NCBI GenBank assembly: GCA_963702555.1
Contig: CAVPCW010000010.1
Coordinates: 558,001-622,000 of the forward strand
Reading direction: 5' to 3'
DNA: 64,000 nt
From: CAMFLJ01 sp963702555
Lineage (GTDB): Bacteria > Actinomycetota > Acidimicrobiia > Acidimicrobiales > Acidimicrobilacustridaceae
A program made the translations under genes and the position numbers. Positions 1 through 9,048 of the stretch are shown here, piece after piece (the first letter of the stretch is position 1; the number at the start of each line of letters is the position of its first letter). The notes beneath the pieces are model-generated. The model had not been told where the DNA came from, ran no database searches, and saw only the letters and a program-made list of their open reading frames with translations.

Positions 1-777
1 GCGGCGACGGTGGAGGAGGTTCGTGCGTCGGGACGGCGGGTGATCGCCGTCGCCGCGGATCTGACCGACCCGGACCTCCGGCGGGCGTCGGTGATCGAGC
101 AGGTGGAGGCCGAACTCGGACCGGTCGACATCTTGGTGAACAACGTGGCGATGTCGGTCTTCCGGGACGTCGTGGATTGGGCCCCGGCAAAGGTGAGGAT
201 GATGTGGGAGGTCAATGCGCTCGCTCCCTGGGAGCTGATCGCGGCCGCGGTGCCGGGGATGCGCGAGCGGAACCGTGGCTGGATCGTGAACATCTCCACG
301 GGGATCGCGGCCGCCGATCGGGCACGACCGGGTGGTGCCGCCTACGGGGGGACCAAGGCGATGCTCGACCAGATGACCCGGTGTCTGGCGCTCGAGCTCG
401 ATGGCACCGACGTCGTCGCCAACGTCGTCTCGCCCCAAGGTGCGTCACGGACCGAGTTCGTCGATCAACTCGTCCGGCAAGAGGTCATGGGCGCGGATCT
501 GACCGAACCGGTGGAGGTCATGGCCGAGGCGGTCCTGGCGCTGGCCACAGCCCCACCGCAGGTGCGCGGACTCGTCATCCGCGATCTCGAGTTGCTGGCC
601 CAGCTGTCCCGCCCGGTACGGGACTTCACCGGGACCAACGTGCTCGCCGGCTTCGACGTCGGGGACCTCGATCGTCGCATCCAGGAGCTGAGCGAGTCCC
701 CGTCCAACCAGAACGACCTCCGCGGCGCCTGGGGTCAGGGCTGGACGACCGACCGGCCATCCGGCGGGACCGCATGA
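1..777 (+). CDS. Short-chain dehydrogenase/reductase, 5' truncated
   Basis: Rossmann-fold SDR oxidoreductase, expected to act on a hydroxyl or carbonyl group with NAD(P)H; the substrate cannot be told. The reading frame is open back to base 1, so the N-terminus with the TGxxxGIG nucleotide motif lies outside the window; the GTG at 10 is internal. Visible family marks are an NNVAM segment in place of the usual NNAG and the catalytic YxxxK (YGGTK, tyrosine at about base 342), with a serine about a dozen residues before it. The extended C-terminus of about 90 residues after the core is longer than in most classical SDRs. It overlaps the next SDR by four bases (ATGA), so the pair is co-translated and probably serves one catabolic pathway. 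Confidence 0.85.
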   Translation, partial: AATVEEVRASGRRVIAVAADLTDPDLRRASVIEQVEAELGPVDILVNNVAMSVFRDVVDWAPAKVRMMWEVNALAPWELIAAAVPGMRERNRGWIVNISTGIAAADRARPGGAAYGGTKAMLDQMTRCLALELDGTDVVANVVSPQGASRTEFVDQLVRQEVMGADLTEPVEVMAEAVLALATAPPQVRGLVIRDLELLAQLSRPVRDFTGTNVLAGFDVGDLDRRIQELSESPSNQNDLRGAWGQGWTTDRPSGGTA

Positions 778-1592
778 CGGGGCTGCTCGAAGGCAAGGTC
801 GCGGTCATCACCGGAGCGGCACACGGCATCGGTGCGGCCACTGCTGAGCTGTTCGCAGACCATGGCGCCGCAGCGGTGTACGTCACCGACGTCGACGCCG
901 AAGGCGCCGAGCAGGTGGCAGCTCGAATAGGTCCGGCCGCGGTGCCGGCCGCAGTCGATGTCCGCGACCCTGCGGCCCTCATGTCCTTACGCGACCGGGT
1001 GATGGCGGATCACGGACACATCGACGTTCTGGTCAACAACGCCGGCCACTATCTGACACCGACCTCGCTCTCAGAGGGCACCGAGGAGCACTGGCAGGGC
1101 CTCTACGAGATCAACTTCCTGCACGTCGTGCGGGCGACGAAGCTCTTCCTCGAGCCGATGCTCGAACGCTCGAGCGGCGCGATCGTCAATGTGTCCTCGA
1201 TCGAGGGCATCAGGGGCTACCCGATCGACCCCGTCTACGGAGCCCTGAAGGCGGCCGTGGTCCAGTTCACCCGCTGTGTCGGGGTCGACTTCGCCGGGCG
1301 AGGCGTGCGGGTCAATGGCATCGCTCCCGACCTCACCGACACCATCCAGTCGAACTTCTCGGCCTGGGACAGCCCTGAAGTCGCCGAACGATGGGAGCAG
1401 TACCTCCCGCTCGGGCGGATGGGTGAGCCCGTCGACCAGGCCCGTGCGGTGCTGTTCCTCGCCAGCGACCTCGCCGGCTTCCTGGTCGGCCAGACGCTCA
1501 ACACCGACGGCGGGACCGCCGAAGCCGCCGGCTGGTATCGCAGCGACCGTCGACCCGGCCGGCGCTGGACCAACCGCCCGTTCGACCCCTGA
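774..1592 (+). CDS. Short-chain dehydrogenase/reductase
   Basis: Complete classical SDR of 272 residues. The glycine-rich cofactor loop (TGAAHGIG) is near residue 12, NNAG near residue 88, the catalytic serine in NVSS near residue 140 and YGALK with the catalytic tyrosine near residue 155. An acidic residue after the second beta strand (VTDVD) suggests NAD rather than NADP; this is inference. The ATG overlaps the stop of the upstream SDR. About 55 bases separate it from an IclR regulator, which could control the pair. Substrate unknown; steroid, terpenoid or hydroxy-acid turnover are all possible. Confidence 0.88.
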   Translation: MTGLLEGKVAVITGAAHGIGAATAELFADHGAAAVYVTDVDAEGAEQVAARIGPAAVPAAVDVRDPAALMSLRDRVMADHGHIDVLVNNAGHYLTPTSLSEGTEEHWQGLYEINFLHVVRATKLFLEPMLERSSGAIVNVSSIEGIRGYPIDPVYGALKAAVVQFTRCVGVDFAGRGVRVNGIAPDLTDTIQSNFSAWDSPEVAERWEQYLPLGRMGEPVDQARAVLFLASDLAGFLVGQTLNTDGGTAEAAGWYRSDRRPGRRWTNRPFDP

Positions 1593-1647
1593 TCAGGCCG
1601 AACGACAGCTCGACCTACCATCACCGTCCCCAGCGGGAGGAGAGAAC

Positions 1648-2460
1648 GTGCCTGTCACGCCAGCCCCGGCGATCGCACGCATGGCCGAACTGCTGACGGC
1701 CATGGGCCAGCGCCCCGACGCCCTGTGGACACTCGCCGATCTCTGCCGAGCCACCGGGATCAGCAAGGCCAGCGCCCACAGCGTCCTGCTGGCGTTGGCC
1801 GACGCCCGCTTCGTCCGACGCCACGAGAACCCCGCCGCCTACAGCCTCGGCCCGGCACTGACCGAGCTGGGTGACCTCGTCCGGCCGGCGATCGACCTCG
1901 CGACCCTCGCCGAACACGAGCTCACCCAGCTGAGTCGGGCCACCGGCTTCAGTGCCATGGTGGGGATCATCCGCGGCCAACACATCGTCGTGCTCCGTGC
2001 GGTCTCCGTGCCCCACCCGTTCGGCATGGGCCTGCAACAAGGTCACCAGACCCGCCTCGCCGCTCCCACCGGAACGATCTACGTGGCCTGGGGCTCGACC
2101 GCACAGATCGACCGATGGTTGGACGGCGCCGGGCCCGACCTGCCGTCACGACAGCGCCGGCAGCTGACCCACGACCTCGCACTCGTGCGCGACCGAGGCT
2201 GGAGCGCCACCATCCGCATCCCCACGAGAGACGGTCACGCCATGCACGAGGCTCGGACCGAGGATCTCGAACGTGGATCGCTCGAGCTCCTCGGGCTCGG
2301 GGCCCCCGTCTGGGACCCCGCCGGTCGGTTCGAGTGCTCGGTTGCCGTCGTCAGCCCCGGTGGCCGTCCGCTCGCCGGGCACGAGACCCAGACGCTTGCC
2401 ACGACCGTGGTCGACGCAGCGCAACGACTCACGACTGCCATCGCCGCCCCCGGCGCGTGA
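1648..2460 (+). CDS. IclR-family transcriptional regulator
   Basis: 270 residues with an N-terminal winged helix-turn-helix (roughly residues 10-70, LADLCRATGISKASAHSVL as recognition region) followed by an IclR effector-binding domain. The sequence continues through typical segments of the family, including a VVLRAVS strand and a C-terminal SVAVVSPGGR strand. The GTG start is chosen because GGGAGGAG lies 7 bases upstream; the frame is open further upstream but overlaps the SDR gene. IclR proteins sense small organic acids or aromatic metabolites and usually act on adjacent catabolic genes, so the two SDRs just upstream are the likely targets. Confidence 0.88.
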   Translation: MPVTPAPAIARMAELLTAMGQRPDALWTLADLCRATGISKASAHSVLLALADARFVRRHENPAAYSLGPALTELGDLVRPAIDLATLAEHELTQLSRATGFSAMVGIIRGQHIVVLRAVSVPHPFGMGLQQGHQTRLAAPTGTIYVAWGSTAQIDRWLDGAGPDLPSRQRRQLTHDLALVRDRGWSATIRIPTRDGHAMHEARTEDLERGSLELLGLGAPVWDPAGRFECSVAVVSPGGRPLAGHETQTLATTVVDAAQRLTTAIAAPGA

Positions 2461-2506
2461 AGAGCACCCTCGCCCCCGGGCCGGTGAACGCTGGGTGAGG
2501 TCGCCC

Positions 2507-3092
2507 TCAGTCGTCGTCGCCCCAGCGGTCGTAGAGGGCCTGGTCGTCGTCGTCCCAGTTCTCGTCGCTCGTCGCCGTCGAGGTCGTCGTCCGGGTCGGG
2601 AGCCGGGTGGGTGCCGCCGGTGAACAGGTCGAGCCCGTCGGGCCGGGGCCGCAGCTCGTCGCACAGCGCCTTGGCCGGCCGGTCGCCGCTGTTGCCGAGC
2701 ACCTTCATGCCCGTGAACTTGTGGACCCCGTAGGCGTCGAGCGGGCTGCGGGTGCCGACCGACCCGAAGTAGAAGGGCCCCGGGGGCGGGGGCAGCTCAC
2801 TGGTGCGCAGCCCGATGATGTCGCCCGAGCCCGGCATCCACCACAGGTGCCAGGCGGCGCCGGGGTCGTCGGTGGCCCGCCAGCCCCGCCCGAGGTCGAC
2901 CTCGGTCTCGACCCCACGCATCCGCGTGATGTGGTCGGGCGACACGAGGTCGGTGCGAGGGGCCGGCGGCGTCCAGAGGCTGATCGCCCGGCTGTAGAAC
3001 ACCAGGACCGCGGCGGTGGCGCCGGCCAGTGTGCCGAGGAACACCCACGTCGAGAGGTCGAAGCCGGAGTCGGCGACGGGTCCTGCGGCCAC
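2507..3092 (-). CDS. Hypothetical single-pass membrane protein, frameshifted near its end
   Basis: Unrecognised protein of about 194 residues once corrected. One hydrophobic segment spans roughly residues 14-32 (WVFLGTLAGATAAVLVFYS), followed by a soluble domain with several tryptophans and prolines (AWHLWWMPGSGDI). Near base 2575 the frame as given turns into Arg/Pro-rich nonsense. One net inserted base there restores an acidic tail ending RWGDDD and a stop at 2507-2509. GTG start at 3092. It follows the molybdopterin oxidoreductase by 9 bases on the same strand, so it may be co-expressed with it; a membrane-linked partner role is only a guess. Confidence 0.6.
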
Positions 3093-3101
3093 GGGCTCAG
3101 G

Positions 3102-5382
3102 CTAGGCCGGGACCGAGGGTGACACCTCCACGGGGATGCCGTTGACGGCGGCGTTGCCCGACAGCTCGTCGACGAAGTGCCCGGGGGAGAGCAGGTTGCT
3201 GTTCACCCCGGCGTGCTCCCGGGCGACCGACAACCGGGTGCCCGGCCGGTCGTGGCCCCAGCCGTGGGGGAGCGACACGACCCCGCGCATCATCTCGTCG
3301 CTGACCTCGACCGGCACCTCGATGGCGCCGGCCTCGCTCGAGACGCGGGCCGGTTCGCCGTCGACGAGGCCGAGCTCGCCGGCGTCGTCGGGGTGCACGA
3401 GCAGGGTGCAGCGGTCCTTGCCCTTCACCAGCACCTTCACGTTGTGCATCCAGCTGTTCTTCGAGCGGATGTGGCGGCGGCTCACGAGCACGTAGCCGTC
3501 GGGGTCGCGGTCGAGCGCGGCGCGCAGGCGGGGGAGGTCGCCGACGATGTACGGCGGCGCCAGCTCGATCTTCCCGGACGGGGTGCCGATGACCTCCTCG
3601 AGGCGGGGCACCATCGGGCCGAGGTCGATGCCGTGGGTGGCGTCCTTCACCTTGTCGAGGGTGAGGCCGTCGGGGACCTCGCCGTAGCGGTCGCCCCACG
3701 GGCCCATGCGGACCTGCAGGTCGATCATGCGCTCGGGGCCGCCGTGGTCGTACAGGGGCAGGGTGGCCTCGGGGTCGCGGCCGTACATGTGGCACAGGGT
3801 GGTGAACCAGCCGTCGTCGAGGGCCTCGAAGTCGAAGGCGTCCTCGGTGCCGCCGGTGCAGTACCAGCCGAGGCGGGCGAGGATCTCCCACTCGGGGGTG
3901 TAGCCCTCCGGGGTGTCGAAGAGCTGGTCGCTCCACTTGGCGGCGGAGCCGACGGCCCAACCCCACATCAGCTCGTCCATGTGCGGCGACTCGAGCGGCG
4001 ACGGCCCGGGCAGGATCACGTGGGCGAACCGGGTGGTCTCGTTCATGTAGTTGTCGATCGAGATCATGCACTCGAGCTGGGGCAGCGCCTCCTCGAGCTG
4101 GGCCGAGTCGGGGGCGCTGATCACCGGGTTGCCGGCGATGGTGATGAGGGCCTTGAGCTGGCCCTCGCCCGGGGTGGCGATCTCCTCGGCGAGGCACGAG
4201 CAGGGCACCTGGCCCAGCACCTCGGGGGCGCCGCGCACCCTGCTGGTCCAGCGGCCGAACTCCGGCTCGCCCATGACCTTGGTGTCGCCCTTCCAGGTGA
4301 GGGGCTCGGTGACGGGCTTGCCGAACATCATCCCGCCCTCGACGTCGAAGTGGCCGGTGAGGATGTTCACCACGTCGACGAGCCAGGAGGCGAGGGTGCC
4401 GAACTCCTGGTTGCACAGGCCGATGCGGCCGTAGAGGGCACCGCGCTCGGCGCCGGCGAGCTCGTGGGCGATGCGGCGGATGGTGTCGGCGGGGATGCGG
4501 CAGAAGTCGGCGACGGCTTCGGGGGTGAAGCCGTCGGTGGCGGCGCGCATCTCGTCGACGCCGTTGACCAGGTGGGCGATGGGGCCGAGGTCGAGGAGGC
4601 CCTCGTCGAAGATGACGTTGCAGAGCGCCAGCAGGAAGGCGGCGTCGGCGCCGGGGCGGATGGGCAGCCACTCGGTGGCCCGGTCGGCGGTGCCGGTGCG
4701 ACGGGGGTCGATGACGATGACCTTGCCGCCGCGCTCGCGGATCGCGTCGATCTCGCCGAGCACGTCGGGGCAGCTCAGCAGCGAGCCGCCGGACGCCTGC
4801 GGGTTGCCGCCCATGATCACCCAGTAGTCGGTGCGGCGGATGTCGACGGTGGGGATCTTCCACATGTTCCCGTACATGAGGACGCACGAGACGTTCTTGG
4901 GCCACTGGTCGACGGTGCCGGCCGAGTAGATCATCGGGAAGTTGGCCTGGCCCATGAGCAGCGCGCCGTAGCGGCCGATGCTGAACGAGTGGCCGGCCGG
5001 GTTGCCGATGAAGGCCGTCATGGCCTCGATGCCGTAGCGGTCGCGGACGCCGTGCGAGCAGCTCCTCGCAGCGGGCGAAGGCCTCGGGCCAGCTGGCCTC
5101 GCGCCAGGTGTCGCCCTCGCGGATCATGGGCACGCGGATGCGGTCGGGGTCCTCGTGGAGCTTCCCGAGGGTGGTGCCCTTCGGGCAGATGTAGCCCTTG
5201 GACCACACGTCGTCCTTGTCGGGGCGGATGACCTTGACCTTGTCGTCGGGGTCGAGGTGGATCTCCATGCCGCACATGCACTCGCAGAGCGGGCACTGCT
5301 TGAGGTGCACCCGGGTGCCGTCGGGCTCGACCCTGAGCTGACGACCGATGACGCGCGTGGGCGCGGCGACGCTGACCTCCAT
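3102..5382 (-). CDS. Molybdopterin-dependent oxidoreductase (FDH/nitrate reductase-like), one frameshift
   Basis: Large catalytic subunit of the bis-MGD molybdenum enzyme family, about 759 residues after correction. The N-terminal [4Fe-4S] motif is intact: CPLCECMC near residue 30, with the fourth cysteine in GYICPKG. The central Mo-cofactor domains contain MGGNPQASGG and VIDPRRTGTADRA, and the C-terminal molydopterin dinucleotide-binding domain holds HGWGHDRPGTR. A cysteine in KNVSC is a candidate Mo ligand. The frame breaks near base 5055, where one inserted base separates CEELL from GVRDRYGIEAM. ATG start at 5382 with a GGGGGAAG ribosome site; a possible -10 (TACGCT) lies at 5433-5428. Substrate unknown; formate dehydrogenase or a generic oxidoreductase are equally plausible. 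Confidence 0.85.
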
Positions 5383-5495
5383 GGAACTTCCCCCTGTCGT
5401 CCGAACGGTCTGTCCGACTGGGGCGAAGCGTAGCCAGATGGCCCGGTGGACGGCCGCCCGATCGCGCTGTCACACCCCCTGGGGAGACTGTCCCC

Positions 5496-5696
5496 ATGAC
5501 CCTTCCCCTCGTCATCGACTGCGAGCAGTGCGTGATGCAGCACACCGATGCCTGCGACGACTGCGTCGTCACCTACATCTGCTCCCGCGAGCCCGGCGAC
5601 GCCGTCGTGGTCGACGTCGAGGAGTTCCGGGCCCTGCGGCTGCTGTCCGACTCGGGGCTGGTCCCCGAGCTGCGCCACCGCCGACGCACCGGCTGA
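5496..5696 (+). CDS. Small Cys-rich protein, possible zinc ribbon
   Basis: 66-residue protein with five cysteines in the first 30 residues (DCEQC, then DACDDC, then YIC), which looks like a metal-binding knuckle, followed by an acidic strand and a basic RHRRRTG end. I do not know a named family for it, although similar short proteins seem to recur in actinobacteria. The ATG follows GAGACT (5484-5489) by six bases, the same arrangement as other apparently leaderless genes in this window. It sits 16 bases before queG on the same strand, divergent from the molybdenum enzyme gene. Confidence 0.65.
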   Translation: MTLPLVIDCEQCVMQHTDACDDCVVTYICSREPGDAVVVDVEEFRALRLLSDSGLVPELRHRRRTG

Positions 5697-5712
5697 GCGC
5701 CATGATGGGGGC

Positions 5713-6796
5713 GTGCCCCCCGCCCCCGACGCCGACCCCGTGCCCGGTGCCGCCGTGGCGGTGGCCGTCCCGGTCGCGGCCCTGCGGGCCGTCGGGGAGG
5801 CCGCCGGGCTGATCGCGGTGGGTGTCACCGGGGTCGAGCCCTTCACCGAGGCGCGCCGGGCCCTCGACGAGCGCAAGGCGGCCGGCTTCGACGCCGGGAT
5901 GTCGTTCACCTACAAGAACCCCGCCCGCTCCACCGAGCCCACCCGCCTGCTGCGCGACGCCCGCTCCCTCGTCGTCGGCGCCTACCCCTACGCCGGCGGC
6001 GACCTCGCCGACCCGCCGCCGGGCCGGCCCCACGGCCAGGTCGCCCGCTACGCCACCGACGACCACTACGCCGCCCTGCGCCTCGCCCTCGGCGCCATGG
6101 CCGAGGTGCTGCGCGAGGCCGGCCACCGGGCCGCCGTGTTCGCCGACGACAACGCCCTGGTCGACCGGGCCGCCGCGGTGCGGGCCGGGCTCGGCTGGTC
6201 GGGGAAGAGCGCCAACGTGCTGGTGCCGGGCCACGGGAGCTGGGTGGTGCTCGGCGCGGTGGTCACCGACGCCGAGCTGCCCGGTCGACGCACCGGTCGA
6301 CGACGGCTGCGGCAGCTGCCGGCGGTGCCTCGACGGCTGTCCGACCGGGGCCATCCTGGCGCCTGGCGTGGTCGACGCCCGCCGCTGCCTGGCGTGGATG
6401 GTGCAGGCGGAGGGGCCGTTCCCGCTCGAGCACCGGGTGGCGCTGGGCGGGCGAATCTACGGCTGCGACGACTGCCAGGAGGTGTGCCCGCCGAGCCGCC
6501 GGGGGCCCGAGGGCGCCGAGGGGGTGCCGGCCACCGCGGCGTGGGTCGACCTGCTCGACCTGCTCGACGCCTCGGACGACGAGCTGATGGCCCGCCACGG
6601 CCGTTGGTACGTCCCGAAGCGCGACCCTCGCTACCTGCGCCGCAACGCCCTCGTGGCCCTCGGCAACGTCGCCGTCCCCGGCGATCCCGAGGTCGTTCGC
6701 CGGCTCACCGATCTGGCCGACGGCTCCGACGAGATGCTCGCCGAGCACGCCCGCTGGGCCCTCGACCGTCTCGCCGCCAGAGGGCCCGCCGCATGA
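5713..6796 (+). CDS. queG: Epoxyqueuosine reductase QueG, one frameshift
   Basis: Cobalamin- and iron-sulfur-dependent enzyme that reduces epoxyqueuosine to queuosine in the anticodon of tRNAs with a GUN anticodon. About 360 residues after correction. Two ferredoxin-like clusters are visible: CGSCRRCLDGCPTGA and CDDCQEVCP. The N-terminal DUF1730-type domain includes RAGLGWSGKSANVL, and a HEAT-like tail (RRNALVALGN) ends the protein. The frame breaks near base 6288 where CCCGGTCGAC stands for an expected CCCGTCGAC, one extra G. GTG start, leaderless-looking, with CATGAT six bases before it. It ends in an ATGA overlap with the glycosyltransferase gene. No other queuosine genes are in the window. 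Confidence 0.88.
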
Positions 6797-7925
6797 AGCA
6801 CCTGCTCGTCACCAACGACTTCCCGCCCAAGGTGGGCGGCATCCAGTCGTACCTGTGGGAGCTGTGGCGCCGGCTCGACCCCGAGCGCACCACCGTGCTC
6901 ACCACGCCGCACAAGGGCGCCAAGGCCTTCGATGCCGCCCAGCCGATGCGTGTCGAGCGCGACCGGGCCCGGTGGCTCCTGCCCACGGCCGCCCTCGGCC
7001 GCCGCATCGACCGCTTGGCCGCCGAGGTCGACGCCGACCTCGTGCTGCTCGACCCGGCCCTGCCCGTGGGGCTGCTCGGCCCCCGCCTCGAACGGCCCTA
7101 CGGCGTGGTGCTGCACGGCGCCGAGGTCACGCGTGCCCGGTCGGGTGCCCGGCACCCGCCGCATGCTCGCCCGGGTGCTGCGCGACGCCAGGCTGGTGGT
7201 CGCCGCCGGTGGCTACCCGGCGGCCGAGGCCCGCCGGGCCGCCGGCCGCGACCTGCCCACCGTCGTCGTGCCACCCGGTGTCGACCTCGAGCGCTTCCAC
7301 CCGCTCACCGACGCCGAGCGTCGGGCCGAGCGCGGGCGTCTCGGCCTCGACCCCGATGCGCCGCTGGTGCTCGGGCTCAGCCGGCTCGTGCCCCGCAAGG
7401 GGTTCGACGTGCTGATCGAGGCCGGTGCCGCCCTCGCCGCCCGCCATCCCGACCTCCAGATCGCCATCGCCGGCGCCGGCCGCGACCGCAAGCGCCTCGA
7501 GCGGATGGCCACCCACCTGGGGAGCCCGGTGCGGTTCCTCGGCCGCCTCCCGGAGGCCGACCTTCCCGTCGCCCACGGTGTGGCCGACTGCTTCGCCATG
7601 CTCTGCCGCGACCGCTGGGGAGGGCTCGAACAGGAGGGCTTCGGCATCGTGTTCCTCGAAGCGGCGGCGTGTGCCGTGCCTTCCGTCGCCGGACGCTCCG
7701 GGGGCTCGGCCGAGGCCGTGCTCGACGGCGCCACCGGCATCGTGGTCGACGGCTCCAAGGACGTCGTCGCGGTCGCCGCGGCGCTCGACCGTCTCCTCTC
7801 CGACGAGCAGCTCCGTCAGCGCCTCGGCGCGACGGCCCGGCGTCGGGCGGTCGACGGAGTTCGACTACGACGTGCTGGCCCGACGGTTGCAGGAGGCCCT
7901 CGACGGGCTAGGAATGTCGTCGTGA
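6793..7925 (+). CDS. pimB: GT4 glycosyltransferase, PimB'-like mannosyltransferase, two frameshifts
   Basis: About 376 residues after removing two inserted bases (near 7130 and 7853). The start (LLVTNDFPPKVGGIQSYLWE) closely recalls PimB', which transfers the second mannose from GDP-mannose to phosphatidylinositol mannoside on the cytoplasmic membrane face. Further GT4 marks are VVVPPGVD, LSRLVPRKG and the nucleotide-sugar motif EGFGIVFLEA (E-x7-E). The first break lies between GAEVT and VPGRVPGTRR, the second between RRRAV and TEFDYD. ATGA overlap with queG upstream and GTGA overlap with a membrane protein downstream suggest an operon. Assignment to PimB' rather than another GT4 mannosyltransferase rests on remembered similarity. 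Confidence 0.8.
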
Positions 7926-8530
7926 GCGAGCCCGACGACCAGCTCTCCGACCAGAGCTCCGACGACGACCTGGGCGCCCTCGACGACGGTCCCGAGGCAC
8001 CCGAGGCGCCCGAGGTCCCCGAAGGCGGCTATCCCGGCCGTGGCATCGTGCGAGCGAGCCTCGTCGGCACCGCTCTGTTCACCGTGCTCGGCGTGCTCGG
8101 CGCGGTGTGGCCCGACGTCTTCGGGCCCCCGTTCCTCGTCGTCTCGCTCGTCGAGTTCCTCGTCGGCACGGTGGTGTTCGTGCTGGCCTTCCTCCGGGCG
8201 GTCGACCGCAGCCGCACCGAGGCCATCGGCATCGGCGGCCTCTTCTTCGCCGCCGGCTCCACCCCCGCCCGGGTGCAGCGGGCGCTGATCGGCAGCCTCG
8301 TGGTCCAGACCGTCGTGGCCATCGTCGTGGGCAGCGTGCGCCTCTACTCGATCATGGCGTTCGGCATCCTCGCCCCGATGTGGGCGCTCGGCTTCACCGG
8401 CCTCTGGGTCGCCGCCTACGGCACCTTCCCGGAGCGTGAGCCCGAGCTCACCCGGGCGGCCATGCGTGACGCCGACCGGCGGGCCCACAAGGCGGGCGGC
8501 TCGGCCGACCGACGCGGGCGCACCGAGTAG
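7922..8530 (+). CDS. Hypothetical four-helix membrane protein with acidic N-terminus
   Basis: 202 residues. The first 40 are acidic and rich in Asp, Glu and Pro, then about four hydrophobic segments follow: near residues 42-64, 68-92, 118-138 and 142-166. A basic tail ends the protein. Translation is coupled to pimB by a GTGA overlap. I do not recognise a named family. The topology and position after a mannolipid glycosyltransferase would fit an accessory envelope protein, but no function can be read from the sequence. Confidence 0.7.
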   Translation: MSEPDDQLSDQSSDDDLGALDDGPEAPEAPEVPEGGYPGRGIVRASLVGTALFTVLGVLGAVWPDVFGPPFLVVSLVEFLVGTVVFVLAFLRAVDRSRTEAIGIGGLFFAAGSTPARVQRALIGSLVVQTVVAIVVGSVRLYSIMAFGILAPMWALGFTGLWVAAYGTFPEREPELTRAAMRDADRRAHKAGGSADRRGRTE

Positions 8531-8573
8531 GGTCACCCCCGGCGCGGGCGAGGGCCCGGGCCGGGAGGCACCG

Positions 8574-9041
8574 ATGTCCGAACAGGCCAGAGAGCAGATC
8601 CGGATCGACGCACCGGTGGAGCGCTGCTTCGCCACCCTCGTCGACTTCGAGGCCTACCCGGAGTGGGCCGGCGACCTCAAGGAGGTCCACGTCGTCGAGA
8701 CCGACGCCGAGGGCCGGGGCGTCGTCGTGGAGTTCCGGGCCGCCGCCATGGGCCGCAGTACCACCTACCAGCTCAAGTACGACTACACGGGTGCCCCGAA
8801 CCGGCTCCAGTGGGAGCTCGCGGCCGGCGACCTGCAGCGCGAGCTCGACGGCGCCTACGTTCTCGAGCCCGCCGCCGACGATGCCGCCGCCACCGAGGTC
8901 GCGTACGAGCTCGCCGTCGACCTGATGATCCCCATCCCGGGCTTCGTGAAGCGCCGGGCCGAAGGTCGAATCATCAAGACGGCGCTGTCGGAGCTGAAGG
9001 CCCGCGTCGAGGGCTCGCCCCGCCCCAGCGACGACGACTGA
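8574..9041 (+). CDS. SRPBCC/START-like domain protein
   Basis: 155 residues with the polyketide-cyclase/START fold signature: the N-terminal strand IDAPVERCFATLVDFEAYPEWAG is the standard opening (quoted here in two parts: IDAPVERCF and FEAYPEWAG), followed by curved-sheet strands and a C-terminal amphipathic helix (GRIIKTALSELKARV). Such proteins bind hydrophobic ligands in a cavity; the ligand is unknown. ATG chosen because the upstream frame has no similarity and GGGAGG precedes it by 7 bases. It lies 7 bases before the ArsA-like gene, so the two are probably one transcript. Confidence 0.85.
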   Translation: MSEQAREQIRIDAPVERCFATLVDFEAYPEWAGDLKEVHVVETDAEGRGVVVEFRAAAMGRSTTYQLKYDYTGAPNRLQWELAAGDLQRELDGAYVLEPAADDAAATEVAYELAVDLMIPIPGFVKRRAEGRIIKTALSELKARVEGSPRPSDDD

Positions 9042-9048
9042 TCTCGGC

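Noticed and set aside
3177..5231. Long plus-strand open frame (over 680 codons) opposite the molybdopterin oxidoreductase gene
   Set aside because: It is antisense to a gene with clear Fe-S and Mo motifs and has the Val/Ala/Gly/His-biased composition produced by reading GC-rich codons backwards.
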